Shown: in pieces, positions 35,641 to 44,812 of the stretch
Layout of the letters: each line of letters begins with the position of its first letter
Position numbering within the stretch: position 1 is the first letter of the stretch
NCBI RefSeq assembly: GCF_900107775.1
Contig: NZ_FNRF01000006.1
Coordinates: 152,117 to 216,116 of the forward strand
From: Xylanibacter ruminicola
GTDB taxonomy: Bacteria > Bacteroidota > Bacteroidia > Bacteroidales > Bacteroidaceae
DNA: 64,000 nt
Direction: 5' to 3'
The notes under the pieces: model-generated
What the model was told of the DNA's origin: nothing
Seen by the model: the letters and a program-made list of their open reading frames with translations, nothing else
Databases searched by the model: none
Program-made: the position numbers and the translations under genes

Positions 35641-36324
35641 ATGAAGAAAAGATGTAAGCTGTTGATAACAGGCATGCTGCTGGCCACAGGTTTCGGTACC
35701 GTCCGAGCCCAGGAGGAGGTGGTATTGGAGCACGACTCGTTGTCGCAAGCCATCAATAACGAGGTGTCGCTGCTGGTTGATTCGACCCGCATCCCCACCA
35801 AGCCTCTCAAGGACATGAGCACCTGGCGCCCAGACCCCAAACGCGCACTATGGCTGGCACTGGTAATACCTGGCGGCGGACAGATTTACAACCGAAAATA
35901 CTGGAAACTGCCATTGGTTTACGGCGGTTTCATCGGCTGTTTGTACGCCATGAACTGGAATAACACCATGTATAAGGACTACTCGCAGGCCTATATCGAC
36001 ATTATGGACAACGACCCAGGCACGCAGAGTTACAACCAGTTCCTACGCAACGGTGCCACCATCAACGGACAGGAAGAGCGATACAAGAAACTCTTCAAGC
36101 AACGCAAGGACCGCTACCGTCGCTGGCGCGATATGAGTTTCTTTGTACTGGTAGGCGTGTATGCCCTTTCAGTGATCGACGCTTATGTTGATGCCGAATT
36201 GTCGGTATTCGATATCAGCAAGGATCTGAGTCTGAGCATCGAGCCCACCATCCTGGACACCCACACATCACGAAATCCGCTCGACGCCGGAGCCGTTGGG
36301 GTGCAATGTAGTATCAAATTTTAA
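35641..36324 (+). CDS. DUF5683 protein
   Basis: The 227-residue protein has a signal peptide (ending in VRAQ), a loop segment WRPDPKRALWLALVIPGGGQIYNRKYWKLPLVYG that is the hallmark of the DUF5683 family, and two hydrophobic helices. It follows parB by 9 nt and precedes mltD by 6 nt. This position next to parAB and a murein hydrolase is frequent in Bacteroidota, but the function is not known. Confidence 0.88.
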   Translation: MKKRCKLLITGMLLATGFGTVRAQEEVVLEHDSLSQAINNEVSLLVDSTRIPTKPLKDMSTWRPDPKRALWLALVIPGGGQIYNRKYWKLPLVYGGFIGCLYAMNWNNTMYKDYSQAYIDIMDNDPGTQSYNQFLRNGATINGQEERYKKLFKQRKDRYRRWRDMSFFVLVGVYALSVIDAYVDAELSVFDISKDLSLSIEPTILDTHTSRNPLDAGAVGVQCSIKF

Positions 36325-36330
36325 TGGAAT

Positions 36331-37716
36331 ATGATAGTAAAGAGTTATATAAAGATTTTAAGTTTTGCGGTACTGCTCTTTAGTAGCGCACCGCTGTCGG
36401 CACAGACTATTTTAGACGATCCCGAAGAAGAGGAAGAAGAAGAAGAAGAGGTTGACAGCCTGTTCGTCCCCATCGAGGATGAGATTTCGGTAAGAGACAT
36501 GCAGGGCAACGAGGAGCTCATCGAGTTTCCCGAGGCCATGACATTCAACCTCGACAGTCTGCTCGAGCTCTACATGACCAAGACTTACCTGAGTAAAGGC
36601 GATTGCGAGATGAAGGATGAGAACCCCACCTATACACCAGAGGAGTATATTGAACGACTTCGCCGTATGCCTACTGTCATGGAGATGGCCTACAACGATA
36701 TCGTACAGCGCTTCATCGACCGTTACATGGGTCGTCTGCGCCACTCGGTTAGTCTGATGCTGGGTGCAGCCAATTTCTACATCCCCATCTTCGAAGAGGC
36801 CCTCGAAGCATATCAGGTACCCTTGGAACTGAAGTACCTGCCCGTTATCGAGAGTGCACTGAACCCCAAGGCCGTATCACGTGTAGGTGCCACTGGCTTG
36901 TGGCAGTTTATGCTTACAACTGGTAAGCAGTACGGACTGGAGGTAAACTCACTGGTTGACGAGCGCCGCGATCCTGTAAAAGCTTCGTATGCAGCAGCCC
37001 GCTATCTGCGCGACCTGTATCGTGTGTTTGGCGACTGGAACCTGGTGATTGCCGCTTACAACTGTGGTCCTGGCAACATCAACAAGGCCATCCACCGTGC
37101 CGGTGGCGAGAAGGACTACTGGCAGTTGTATCCCTACCTGCCCGCCGAAACGCGTGGTTATGTACCTGCATTCATCGCAGCCAACTATGCCATGACATAC
37201 TATTGCGAGCATAACATCTGCCCCATGAACACCCGTCTGCCACTGCAGACCGATACCGTGGTGGTAGATCGCGATGTACACCTGCAGCAGGTGGCCGCCG
37301 TGCTCGATCTGGATATTGAGATGATACGTTCGTTAAACCCCGAATATCGCCGCGACATTGTGCCTGGCGCCAACAAGAAGCATGCCATCCGCCTGCCTAT
37401 GGCAGATGCCATCCGCTTTATCGACCTGCAGGATAGCATCTACAGCTATCGTGCCGACGAGTTGCTCACCAAACGTGCCGTAGCCGAGGTTAACGACGAT
37501 CAGCCCACCTATCGTAGCAAGAAGAGCAGCCGACGCAGTCGCAGTAGTCGCGCCAGTCGCAATTCACGCCGTGGCGGTTCCAGCGTCACCGTCCGCTCTG
37601 GTCAGACACTGGGCGAGATAGCCCGTCGTAATGGCACTACCGTTGCAAAACTGAAAAGACTCAACGGTCTCCGTGGCAATAATATCCGAGCTGGTAAGAA
37701 GCTCCGAGTAAGATAA
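36331..37716 (+). CDS. mltD: Lytic transglycosylase of MltD type with LysM
   Basis: MltD cleaves peptidoglycan glycan strands. The 461-residue protein has a signal peptide (ending in LSAQ), a run of nine glutamates (32-40), an SLT domain with the catalytic glutamate at about 174 (PVIESALNP) and the AAYNCGPGNINKA motif. A Ser/Arg-rich linker (about 390-415) precedes one C-terminal LysM repeat (VRSGQTLGEIARRNGTT). The acidic run and the basic linker are low-complexity features. Confidence 0.93.
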   Translation: MIVKSYIKILSFAVLLFSSAPLSAQTILDDPEEEEEEEEEVDSLFVPIEDEISVRDMQGNEELIEFPEAMTFNLDSLLELYMTKTYLSKGDCEMKDENPTYTPEEYIERLRRMPTVMEMAYNDIVQRFIDRYMGRLRHSVSLMLGAANFYIPIFEEALEAYQVPLELKYLPVIESALNPKAVSRVGATGLWQFMLTTGKQYGLEVNSLVDERRDPVKASYAAARYLRDLYRVFGDWNLVIAAYNCGPGNINKAIHRAGGEKDYWQLYPYLPAETRGYVPAFIAANYAMTYYCEHNICPMNTRLPLQTDTVVVDRDVHLQQVAAVLDLDIEMIRSLNPEYRRDIVPGANKKHAIRLPMADAIRFIDLQDSIYSYRADELLTKRAVAEVNDDQPTYRSKKSSRRSRSSRASRNSRRGGSSVTVRSGQTLGEIARRNGTTVAKLKRLNGLRGNNIRAGKKLRVR

Positions 37717-37752
37717 AGCAGATTTGACGTTTATAAATGAAGTAAAAGAGGT

Positions 37753-40020
37753 ATGGCAGAAGAAAAACAATTAACCCAAGAAGAAAAAGATGATCAGATG
37801 ATCAATGAGGCGTTTCAGCAACTGTTGAACGATTATATTTCGTCACGTCATCGTAAGAAAGTCGACCTCATCACAAAGGCCTTCAACTTTGCACGTCAGG
37901 CCCACAAGGGCGTTCGCCGCCTGTCGGGCGAGCCATATATCATGCACCCCATCGCCGTTGCGCAGATTGCCTGCAGCGAGGTGGGCTTAGGCTCAACCAG
38001 TATCTGTGCAGCCCTGTTGCACGATGTAGTAGAAGATACCGACTATACCGTAGAGGACATCGAGAATATTTTTGGTGCCAAGATCGCACAGATTGTGGAT
38101 GGTCTGACCAAGATCAGTGGTGGTATCTTTGGCGAGCAGGCTTCGGCACAGGCCGAGAACTTCAAGAAACTTCTTCTCACCATGAGCGATGATATCCGTG
38201 TGATTATCATCAAGATCTGCGACCGTTTGCACAACATGCGCACTCTGGAGAGTCAGCCTGCCAACAAACAGTACAAGATTGCCGGCGAGACCCTCTACAT
38301 CTATGCGCCTTTAGCCAACCGTCTGGGATTGAACAAGATTAAGAGCGAACTGGAGAACCTGAGCTTTAAGTTTGAGCATCCTGACGAGTATACCAAGATA
38401 GAATCGAAACTGAAACTGACCCGTGAGGACCGCGACGAGTTGTTCTCACAGTTCACTTCACCCATCGAGGACGCCCTCAACAGCATGGGTATCAAATACG
38501 AGATTAAGGAGCGTGTAAAAACGCCTTACTCTATATGGAACAAGATGCAGAACAAGCACGTGAGCTTCGAGGAGATCTATGATATCCTGGCCGTGCGCAT
38601 CATTTTTACGCCTAACAACCGCGACGACGAGGTGAACGAGTGCTTCAAGATCTACGTGGCTATCTCAAAGATCTACAAGTCGCACCCCGACCGTTTGCGC
38701 GACTGGCTCTCGCAGCCTAAGGCCAACGGCTATCAGGCCTTGCACGTTACACTGATGTCGAAGACCGGTCAGTGGATTGAGGTACAGATACGTTCCGACC
38801 GCATGGACGAGATAGCCGAACAAGGCTTTGCGGCTCACTGGAAATACAAGGACGGCGTTGAGGAGGAATATACCGAGGACGAGAACGAGCTGAACGAGTG
38901 GCTACGTACCATCAAGGAGATTCTGGACGACCCACAACCCGATGCCATGGACTTCCTCGACACCATCAAACTCAATCTCTTTGCCAGCGAGATATTTGTG
39001 TTTACCCCCAAGGGCGAAATCCGCACCCTGCCTGCAGGCTGTACAGCACTCGACTTTGCCTTCTCTATCCACACTTTCTTAGGTAGTCATTGTATCGGTG
39101 CCAAGGTAAACCACAAGCTGGTACCTCTGAGTTACAAGCTGCAGAGTGGCGACCAGGTAGAGATTCTTACTTCTAAGTCGCAGCATGTCAATCCTGCATG
39201 GATCAATTTTGTATCTACTGCCAAGGCCAAAGCCAAGATCCAGGCCATTCTGCGCCGCGACAACCGCGAGGTGCAGCGCGAGGGCGAGGAGATACTGAAT
39301 GCCTTCCTGAAGAAAAATGGCTTCGAGCCTACCGTAGCGCTGGCCGACAAGTTGGCCGAATACCACGAGTACAACAAACGTCCTGAGTTCTTCCAGGCCC
39401 TGGGCGAAAAAATTGTACTGTTAGGCGAGAAAGATGTTGATGAGCTGAACGGTAAGAACAAGGAGGCCGACAGCAATTCAGGCTGGCGTAAGTTCGTGCC
39501 CTTTGTGGGTAAGAAGAAAAAGGAAGAGCACAGCCGTCAGGAACTGTTTGTGGTACCCGAGAAGTTCAACCGCAAAAAGCCGGTATATATCTCTGAGGAG
39601 AACTACAGCCAGTTTAAGTTCATGGGCTGCTGCCACCCCATTCCCGGCGACGATGCTTTGGGCTATATCAACAATAAGAACCAGATTGAGATACACAAGC
39701 GTGCCTGTCCGGTTGCTGCCAAGCTCAAGACCAGCTACGGCAACCGCATCCTCGACATCAAGTGGGACATGCACAAGAGGCTCTACTTCGATGCAACCAT
39801 CCGCATCAGCGGTATCGACCGTCTGGGTATGTTGAGCGAGATGACACAGGTTATCTCGTCGGAGATGAATGTGAACATCCACAAGATACTTATCACCTGT
39901 GAAGAAGGCATCTTCGAGGGAACCATAGAAATGCGTGTACACGATCGTGACAACGTACGTGCCATCATGGAGAACCTCAAGAAGATTCCCGACCTCAAGG
40001 AGATTTCCGAAATTATGTAA
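37753..40020 (+). CDS. rel: Bifunctional (p)ppGpp synthetase/hydrolase (Rel/SpoT)
   Basis: This enzyme makes and destroys (p)ppGpp in the stringent response. The 755-residue protein has the HD hydrolase domain with His90-Asp91 (LLHDVVEDTD), the synthetase domain with PKANGYQALH and EVQIR, a TGS domain (about 410-470), a cysteine-containing domain with GCCHPIPGD and HKRACP (about 620-660), and a C-terminal ACT domain. Both catalytic halves look intact, so it should be bifunctional. It lies 36 nt after mltD. Confidence 0.95.
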   Translation: MAEEKQLTQEEKDDQMINEAFQQLLNDYISSRHRKKVDLITKAFNFARQAHKGVRRLSGEPYIMHPIAVAQIACSEVGLGSTSICAALLHDVVEDTDYTVEDIENIFGAKIAQIVDGLTKISGGIFGEQASAQAENFKKLLLTMSDDIRVIIIKICDRLHNMRTLESQPANKQYKIAGETLYIYAPLANRLGLNKIKSELENLSFKFEHPDEYTKIESKLKLTREDRDELFSQFTSPIEDALNSMGIKYEIKERVKTPYSIWNKMQNKHVSFEEIYDILAVRIIFTPNNRDDEVNECFKIYVAISKIYKSHPDRLRDWLSQPKANGYQALHVTLMSKTGQWIEVQIRSDRMDEIAEQGFAAHWKYKDGVEEEYTEDENELNEWLRTIKEILDDPQPDAMDFLDTIKLNLFASEIFVFTPKGEIRTLPAGCTALDFAFSIHTFLGSHCIGAKVNHKLVPLSYKLQSGDQVEILTSKSQHVNPAWINFVSTAKAKAKIQAILRRDNREVQREGEEILNAFLKKNGFEPTVALADKLAEYHEYNKRPEFFQALGEKIVLLGEKDVDELNGKNKEADSNSGWRKFVPFVGKKKKEEHSRQELFVVPEKFNRKKPVYISEENYSQFKFMGCCHPIPGDDALGYINNKNQIEIHKRACPVAAKLKTSYGNRILDIKWDMHKRLYFDATIRISGIDRLGMLSEMTQVISSEMNVNIHKILITCEEGIFEGTIEMRVHDRDNVRAIMENLKKIPDLKEISEIM

Positions 40021-40033
40021 ACTACTTTATAAA

Positions 40034-41008
40034 ATGAGAAAACTACTGCTATTACTGGCCATCATGGCCTCTTCTCAAGTCAGCCTGGCTGCTGGCAAAT
40101 ACGACAACCCCGATACGATTGTGGTTGCTCGCGATGGTACGGGCCAGTTCCGCACAATAGACGAAGCTATCGAGGTGTGCCGTGCATTTATGGATTACCA
40201 CAAGGTGATTTTTGTAAAGAACGGCACTTACAAGGAAAAACTGATTATCCCTTCGTGGTTGCAGAACATCGAGATTTGCGGTGAGGATGCCGAGAAAACC
40301 ATCATCACCTACGATGATCATGCCAACATCGCCCGTCAAGAGACAGGTAAGCCCATGGGCACGTTCCGCACTTACACCCTGAAGATCGAGGGCAATGATA
40401 TCACCCTGAAGAATATCACCATCGAGAACAACTCAGCCCGTTTAGGTCAGGCAGTGGCTCTGCATACCGAGGGCGACCGACTGGTATTTGTGGGCTGTCG
40501 GTTCATTGGTCATCAGGACACAGTCTATACCGGAGTAGCAGGCACACGCCTGTACTTCAAGGACTGTTTTATCTGCGGCACCACCGATTTTATCTTCGGT
40601 CCCTCTACAGCCTGGTTCGAGGGTTGCACCATCGAGAGCCGTATCAACTCATACGTCACAGCAGCCTCAACACCACAGGATCAGCCTTACGGCTACATCT
40701 TCAACAACTGCCGTCTGATAGCTACCCCTGAGGCTACGCAGGTTTACTTAGGTCGCCCTTGGCGCGACTATGGCTATACGCTCTTTATGAACTGCGAGTT
40801 AGGCAGCCACATCCGTCCTGAGGGCTGGCATCACTGGGAGAAGTACCGTGAGCAGACAGCCCGCTATTTAGAGTACAACAACCGTGGTGCCGGTGCCAAC
40901 ACAAGTCAGCGAGTACCCTGGAGCCGCCAGCTCACCAAGAAAGAGGCCGCTAAGATTACACCCCAAACAGTATTCAACAAAAATGATGGTTGGAGCCCTA
41001 GGAAATAA
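40034..41008 (+). CDS. Secreted pectinesterase (carbohydrate esterase family 8)
   Basis: Pectinesterase removes methyl esters from homogalacturonan. The 324-residue protein has a signal peptide (ending in SLAA) and the beta-helix core with every expected catalytic motif: GQAVAL, GHQDTVY, the GTTDFIFG aspartate segment and LGRPW. I start at the ATG at 40034, just after rel; the longer open frame starts inside rel and has no signal peptide. It stands alone, without SusC/SusD or pectate lyase genes, between rel and the tricorn protease gene. Confidence 0.93.
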   Translation: MRKLLLLLAIMASSQVSLAAGKYDNPDTIVVARDGTGQFRTIDEAIEVCRAFMDYHKVIFVKNGTYKEKLIIPSWLQNIEICGEDAEKTIITYDDHANIARQETGKPMGTFRTYTLKIEGNDITLKNITIENNSARLGQAVALHTEGDRLVFVGCRFIGHQDTVYTGVAGTRLYFKDCFICGTTDFIFGPSTAWFEGCTIESRINSYVTAASTPQDQPYGYIFNNCRLIATPEATQVYLGRPWRDYGYTLFMNCELGSHIRPEGWHHWEKYREQTARYLEYNNRGAGANTSQRVPWSRQLTKKEAAKITPQTVFNKNDGWSPRK

Positions 41009-41057
41009 CCAACACCTAACAACCAACACCCATTCACTAATATAATAAGGTATATAT

Positions 41058-44000
41058 ATGAAGAAATTACTAATTACAGTTTTAACCACTACACTGTCAC
41101 TCGTGGCCATCGCCCAGGAGCGTCCCCTCTGGATGCGTTTCTGCGCCATTTCGCCCGACGGACAGACGATTGCATTTTCGTACAAGGGCGACCTGTTTAC
41201 AGTGCCCGTTACCGGTGGCACAGCCAAGCAGCTTACCACCAACCCTGCTTACGACTACAATCCTGTTTGGAGCCCCGACGGCAGCAAGATTGCTTTTGCT
41301 TCCGACCGCGAGGGGGGCATCAATGTATGGGTGATGCCCAGCAAGGGTGGACAGCCACAGCAGATTACCACCAGTAGTCATTTTAAGAACGTACTGACGT
41401 TTACCGACAACGACCACGTGCTGTTCAGCATGGCCGATATGCCCACACGCCAGAGCATCATCCCCAGTCTGGGGAAATTCCCTCAGGTATATGAGGTGAG
41501 CGTAAAGGGCGGTCGTCCACGCTTATTCTCCGGACTGATGATGGCCGATATCAACATCAACCGCAAAACGGGCGATGTGCTGTATCACGACATCAAGGGC
41601 AGCGAGGATATGTATCGCAAGCACCACCAGTCGGCAATCTGCCGCGACATCTGGATGCTGTCGAAAGGTAAATACACCAAGCTTACCGACTTTGCCGGCG
41701 AAGACCGCACACCTGTGTGGACCGCCGATGGTAAGGGTTATTACTACCTGAGCGAGCAGGATGGTACCTTTAATGTTTGGTACCGCAGTCTGGATGGCAA
41801 GCAGAACCAGCAGATTACACGTCATAAGACCAATCCTGTACGTTTCCTCACTGCCGCCGACAACGGCACCCTGTGCTATGGCTACGATGGTGAGATCTAC
41901 ACCGTGCGTCAGGGCAGTCAGCCTCAGCGTGTAAACATCAATATTGTTAGCGACAAGACCGACCGCGAACTCATCCGCGAGGTACTTACCAAGGGTGCTA
42001 CCGAGGTAGTAGCTTCGCCCAGCGGTAAAGAGGTGGCATTCATCGTTCACGGCGAGGTATATGTAACCTCTACCGACTACAGGACCACCCGTCGCATCAC
42101 CGATACACCAGAGCTGGAGCGCAACCTGAGTTTCTCACCCGATGGTCGTTCGCTGGCCTATGCCTCTGAGCGTAATGGCTGCTGGAACATCTACCAGACA
42201 ACCATCAAGAACAAGGACGAGAAGCAGTTTGCTTATGCTACCGACTTTACCGAGGAGCAGCTCACCAAGCACAACCACACCTCGTTCTATCCCCGCTATA
42301 GTCCCGATGGTAAGGAGCTGGCTTTCTTCGAGGATCGCGGTACCATCCGTATCATCAATTTAGCCACCAAGAAAATCCGTACTGTGATGGACGGCAAGGA
42401 CCTCTTCTCATACTCTGATGGCGACATCGACTTTGAGTGGAGTCCCGACAGTCGTTGGCTGCTGGCCACCTACTATGGCGACGGAGGCTACCATCACGAC
42501 GATATCGCCCTGCTCGATGCCTCAGGCAAGCAGAAGCCTTACAACCTCACCAACAGCGCTTATACCGACTTCAACCCACACTGGGTGCTCGGTGGCAAGG
42601 CCATGCTGTTCAAGAGCAACCGTCGTGGTTACAAGAACCATGGTGGACACGGCTATCAGACCGATTACTTCATCATGTTCTTCGACATTGATGCTTACGA
42701 CCGTTTCCTGATGTCGAAGGAGGAGAAGGCGATCTACGACGAGGCTCACAAGCCTGCTAAGAAAGAGACTGCTGCAACCGACAGCAAGGATAAGAAAGCT
42801 ACTGAAAAGAAGCCTGCCGTTGAGCCTTTGCAGTTCGATCTGGAGAACGCCAAGGACCGTATTGTACGTCTTACCGCCCACTCTACCCGCTTGGGCGATG
42901 CCTACCTCACACCAAAGGGCGACACCCTGTACTACCAGGCTGCCTACGAGGATGGCTACGACCTGTGGAAGTACGACCTGCTGGAGGATAAGAGCGAGCT
43001 GGTGATTCGTAGCGTAGGCAACGGACGCCTGAGCACCGACAAGAAACAGAAGTACCTGTTCCTGATGAACAAGGGTTCGCTGCGCCGTATCGACATCGCG
43101 AAAGGCAGCCGTAAGGCTATTGATTTCGAGGCCGACTTCAATAACCGTCCATTTGCCGAGCGTCAGTATCTGTTCGAGCACATCTGGCGCCAGGTTGACG
43201 ACAAGTTCTACCGCGACGATCTGCATGGCGTGGATTGGGCTGGCTATAAAAAGATTTACGAGAAATTCCTGCCCTACATCAACAACGTGTACGACTTCCG
43301 TGATATGCTGGCCGAGATGTTGGGTGAGTTGAACGCCTCGCATACCGGTGCCCGCTACCAGAATCCCGTTGAGTTCCGCACCGCCTCGTTAGGTTTGTTC
43401 TTCGACGACAGCTACAAAGGCGACGGACTGAAGATTGCCGAGATTCCAAAGGGTTCGCCATTGGCCGTACGTAACACCGGTGTCAAGGCTGGCGACATTA
43501 TCGAGGCCATCGACGGTACACCGATCAGAAAAGGCGACGACTTCTATCCTCTGCTGGCAGGCAAAACAGGAAAAGTGGTACGTCTCACCATCAATGGTCG
43601 CAACGTTAACACCAAAGCCATCTCGCTCACCGCTTACAACAATATCCTCTACGATCGTTGGGTAGAGCGAAACCGTAAACTGGTCGACAGTCTGTCGCAC
43701 GGCCGTCTGGCTTACGTACACATCTCATCGATGAACGGCGCCAAGTTCCGCGAGTTGTACGAGGAGATTCTGAACGAGACCAACCGTGAGCGCGATGCCG
43801 TGATTGTAGATGAGCGCCACAATGGTGGCGGCTATCTGCACGACGATCTGTGTCACCTGCTCAACGGCCGTCAGCACTCGCACTTCATGGCCCACGGCAA
43901 GTACTTAGGTATCGAGCCATCGGCCCAGTGGAACAAGCCTTCGTGTGTGGTTCTCTGCGAGGACGACTACAGCAACGCCTGCGGATTCCCCCGCCAGTAT

Positions 44001-44300
44001 CAGGATATGAAGATTGGAAAGCTGATTGGTACCCCCGTAGCCGGAACATCTACCAGCGTTTGGTGGGAGACGCTCATCAACGGCGTGGTATTCGGTATTC
44101 CACAGGTAGGTCGTATCGATGTACGTGGCGACTATGGTGAGAACACCCCGTTGCTGCCCGACATCGAGGTTTACAACAGCCCCGAGGATTACCTCAACGG
44201 TCACGACCGTCAGTTAGAGCGTGCCGTACAGGAGATGCTCAAGGAAGGCGCCGCCTTCAAGGAAAAGACCAAGAATGATTTTGGAGGTCACAAACGATAA
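41058..44300 (+). CDS. Secreted tricorn-type protease
   Basis: Tricorn proteases degrade oligopeptides released by other proteases. The 1080-residue protein has a signal peptide, two beta-propeller regions (about 30-330 and 330-680) with repeated SPDG motifs, a PDZ domain (about 760-850) and a C-terminal S41-like protease core. The tricorn Ser-His pair is visible in LNASHTG, the nucleophile in DDYSNACGFP, and a downstream acidic segment is present. A signal peptide implies periplasmic action, unlike the cytosolic archaeal enzyme. It ends at a strong terminator. Confidence 0.92.
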   Translation: MKKLLITVLTTTLSLVAIAQERPLWMRFCAISPDGQTIAFSYKGDLFTVPVTGGTAKQLTTNPAYDYNPVWSPDGSKIAFASDREGGINVWVMPSKGGQPQQITTSSHFKNVLTFTDNDHVLFSMADMPTRQSIIPSLGKFPQVYEVSVKGGRPRLFSGLMMADININRKTGDVLYHDIKGSEDMYRKHHQSAICRDIWMLSKGKYTKLTDFAGEDRTPVWTADGKGYYYLSEQDGTFNVWYRSLDGKQNQQITRHKTNPVRFLTAADNGTLCYGYDGEIYTVRQGSQPQRVNINIVSDKTDRELIREVLTKGATEVVASPSGKEVAFIVHGEVYVTSTDYRTTRRITDTPELERNLSFSPDGRSLAYASERNGCWNIYQTTIKNKDEKQFAYATDFTEEQLTKHNHTSFYPRYSPDGKELAFFEDRGTIRIINLATKKIRTVMDGKDLFSYSDGDIDFEWSPDSRWLLATYYGDGGYHHDDIALLDASGKQKPYNLTNSAYTDFNPHWVLGGKAMLFKSNRRGYKNHGGHGYQTDYFIMFFDIDAYDRFLMSKEEKAIYDEAHKPAKKETAATDSKDKKATEKKPAVEPLQFDLENAKDRIVRLTAHSTRLGDAYLTPKGDTLYYQAAYEDGYDLWKYDLLEDKSELVIRSVGNGRLSTDKKQKYLFLMNKGSLRRIDIAKGSRKAIDFEADFNNRPFAERQYLFEHIWRQVDDKFYRDDLHGVDWAGYKKIYEKFLPYINNVYDFRDMLAEMLGELNASHTGARYQNPVEFRTASLGLFFDDSYKGDGLKIAEIPKGSPLAVRNTGVKAGDIIEAIDGTPIRKGDDFYPLLAGKTGKVVRLTINGRNVNTKAISLTAYNNILYDRWVERNRKLVDSLSHGRLAYVHISSMNGAKFRELYEEILNETNRERDAVIVDERHNGGGYLHDDLCHLLNGRQHSHFMAHGKYLGIEPSAQWNKPSCVVLCEDDYSNACGFPRQYQDMKIGKLIGTPVAGTSTSVWWETLINGVVFGIPQVGRIDVRGDYGENTPLLPDIEVYNSPEDYLNGHDRQLERAVQEMLKEGAAFKEKTKNDFGGHKR

Positions 44301-44304
44301 ACAA

Positions 44305-44330
44305 TAAGCCCCGCCGTTTGGCGGGGCTTA
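44305..44330. terminator. Terminator between tricorn and merR
   Basis: An 11-bp GC-rich stem TAAGCCCCGCC / GGCGGGGCTTA with a GTTT loop lies between convergent genes. T-rich sequence follows it on the plus strand. Confidence 0.9.
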
Positions 44331-44336
44331 TTTATT

Positions 44337-44684
44337 CTAGAGCGCATCGAGATGACTTTTAAGCACTTGCAAATCTTCGCGCAACGCAATCAGGTTCTGT
44401 AAGGCATCGGCTGTTTTCTGCACGCCTTGTCGGTTTTTAGTCAACATCTCACGTGCTGCAGCAATCTTGAATCCACGCACTTTCACCAGGTTGTGTATCA
44501 GTCGGATCTGATCCAGATCTTTCTCCTGATACTGACGTATTTTCGCTGTTCCCGAAGTCTTTGGTTTCAGGAATGGGAACTCTGTTTCCCAGTAGCGCAG
44601 CGTACTCTCGTTCAGATCGAACATCTCGGCTACCTCCCTAATGGAGTAGTACGTTTTCAGCCTCCTATTCAAATTCAGTGCCAT
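44337..44684 (-). CDS. MerR-family transcriptional regulator
   Basis: The 115-residue protein has a winged helix-turn-helix of MerR type at the N-terminus (YYSIREVAEMFDLNESTLRYWE). A short basic segment and a coiled-coil dimerisation helix (about 75-115) follow. There is no C-terminal ligand domain and no cysteine, so metal sensing is unlikely. Homologs of this size are widespread single-copy genes in Bacteroidota with no defined regulon. It is divergent from alaS. Confidence 0.9.
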   Translation of the reverse strand: MALNLNRRLKTYYSIREVAEMFDLNESTLRYWETEFPFLKPKTSGTAKIRQYQEKDLDQIRLIHNLVKVRGFKIAAAREMLTKNRQGVQKTADALQNLIALREDLQVLKSHLDAL

Positions 44685-44703
44685 AATTACTACTATTTTG
44701 CTG

Positions 44704-44733
44704 CAAAGGTAAACTTTTTCACCGAAATCTCAA
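44704..44733 (-). promoter_or_regulatory. Promoter of the merR-type gene
   Basis: The minus strand has TTG (44733-44731) and TACCTTTG (44711-44704), 19 nt apart, with a leader of about 16 nt. Confidence 0.75.
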
Positions 44734-44754
44734 AACTTTTACGAAAAAAATGTG

Positions 44755-44762
44755 TAACTTTG
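44755..44762 (+). promoter_or_regulatory. -7 element of alaS
   Basis: TAACTTTG lies 50 nt before the alaS start; no TTTG stands at the expected -33 position. Confidence 0.6.
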
Positions 44763-44812
44763 CACCCAAATTTATAAATGGTAAATCATAAATTGTCAAA
44801 TAGGAAAATAAG

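Noticed and set aside
39935..40033. N-terminal extension of the pectinesterase into rel
   Set aside because: The extension is an out-of-frame reading of the rel ACT domain, and the ATG at 40034 begins a proper signal peptide.
42522..43343. A 273-codon minus-strand open frame over the tricorn gene
   Set aside because: It is antisense to a well-supported tricorn protease and has no recognisable domain.
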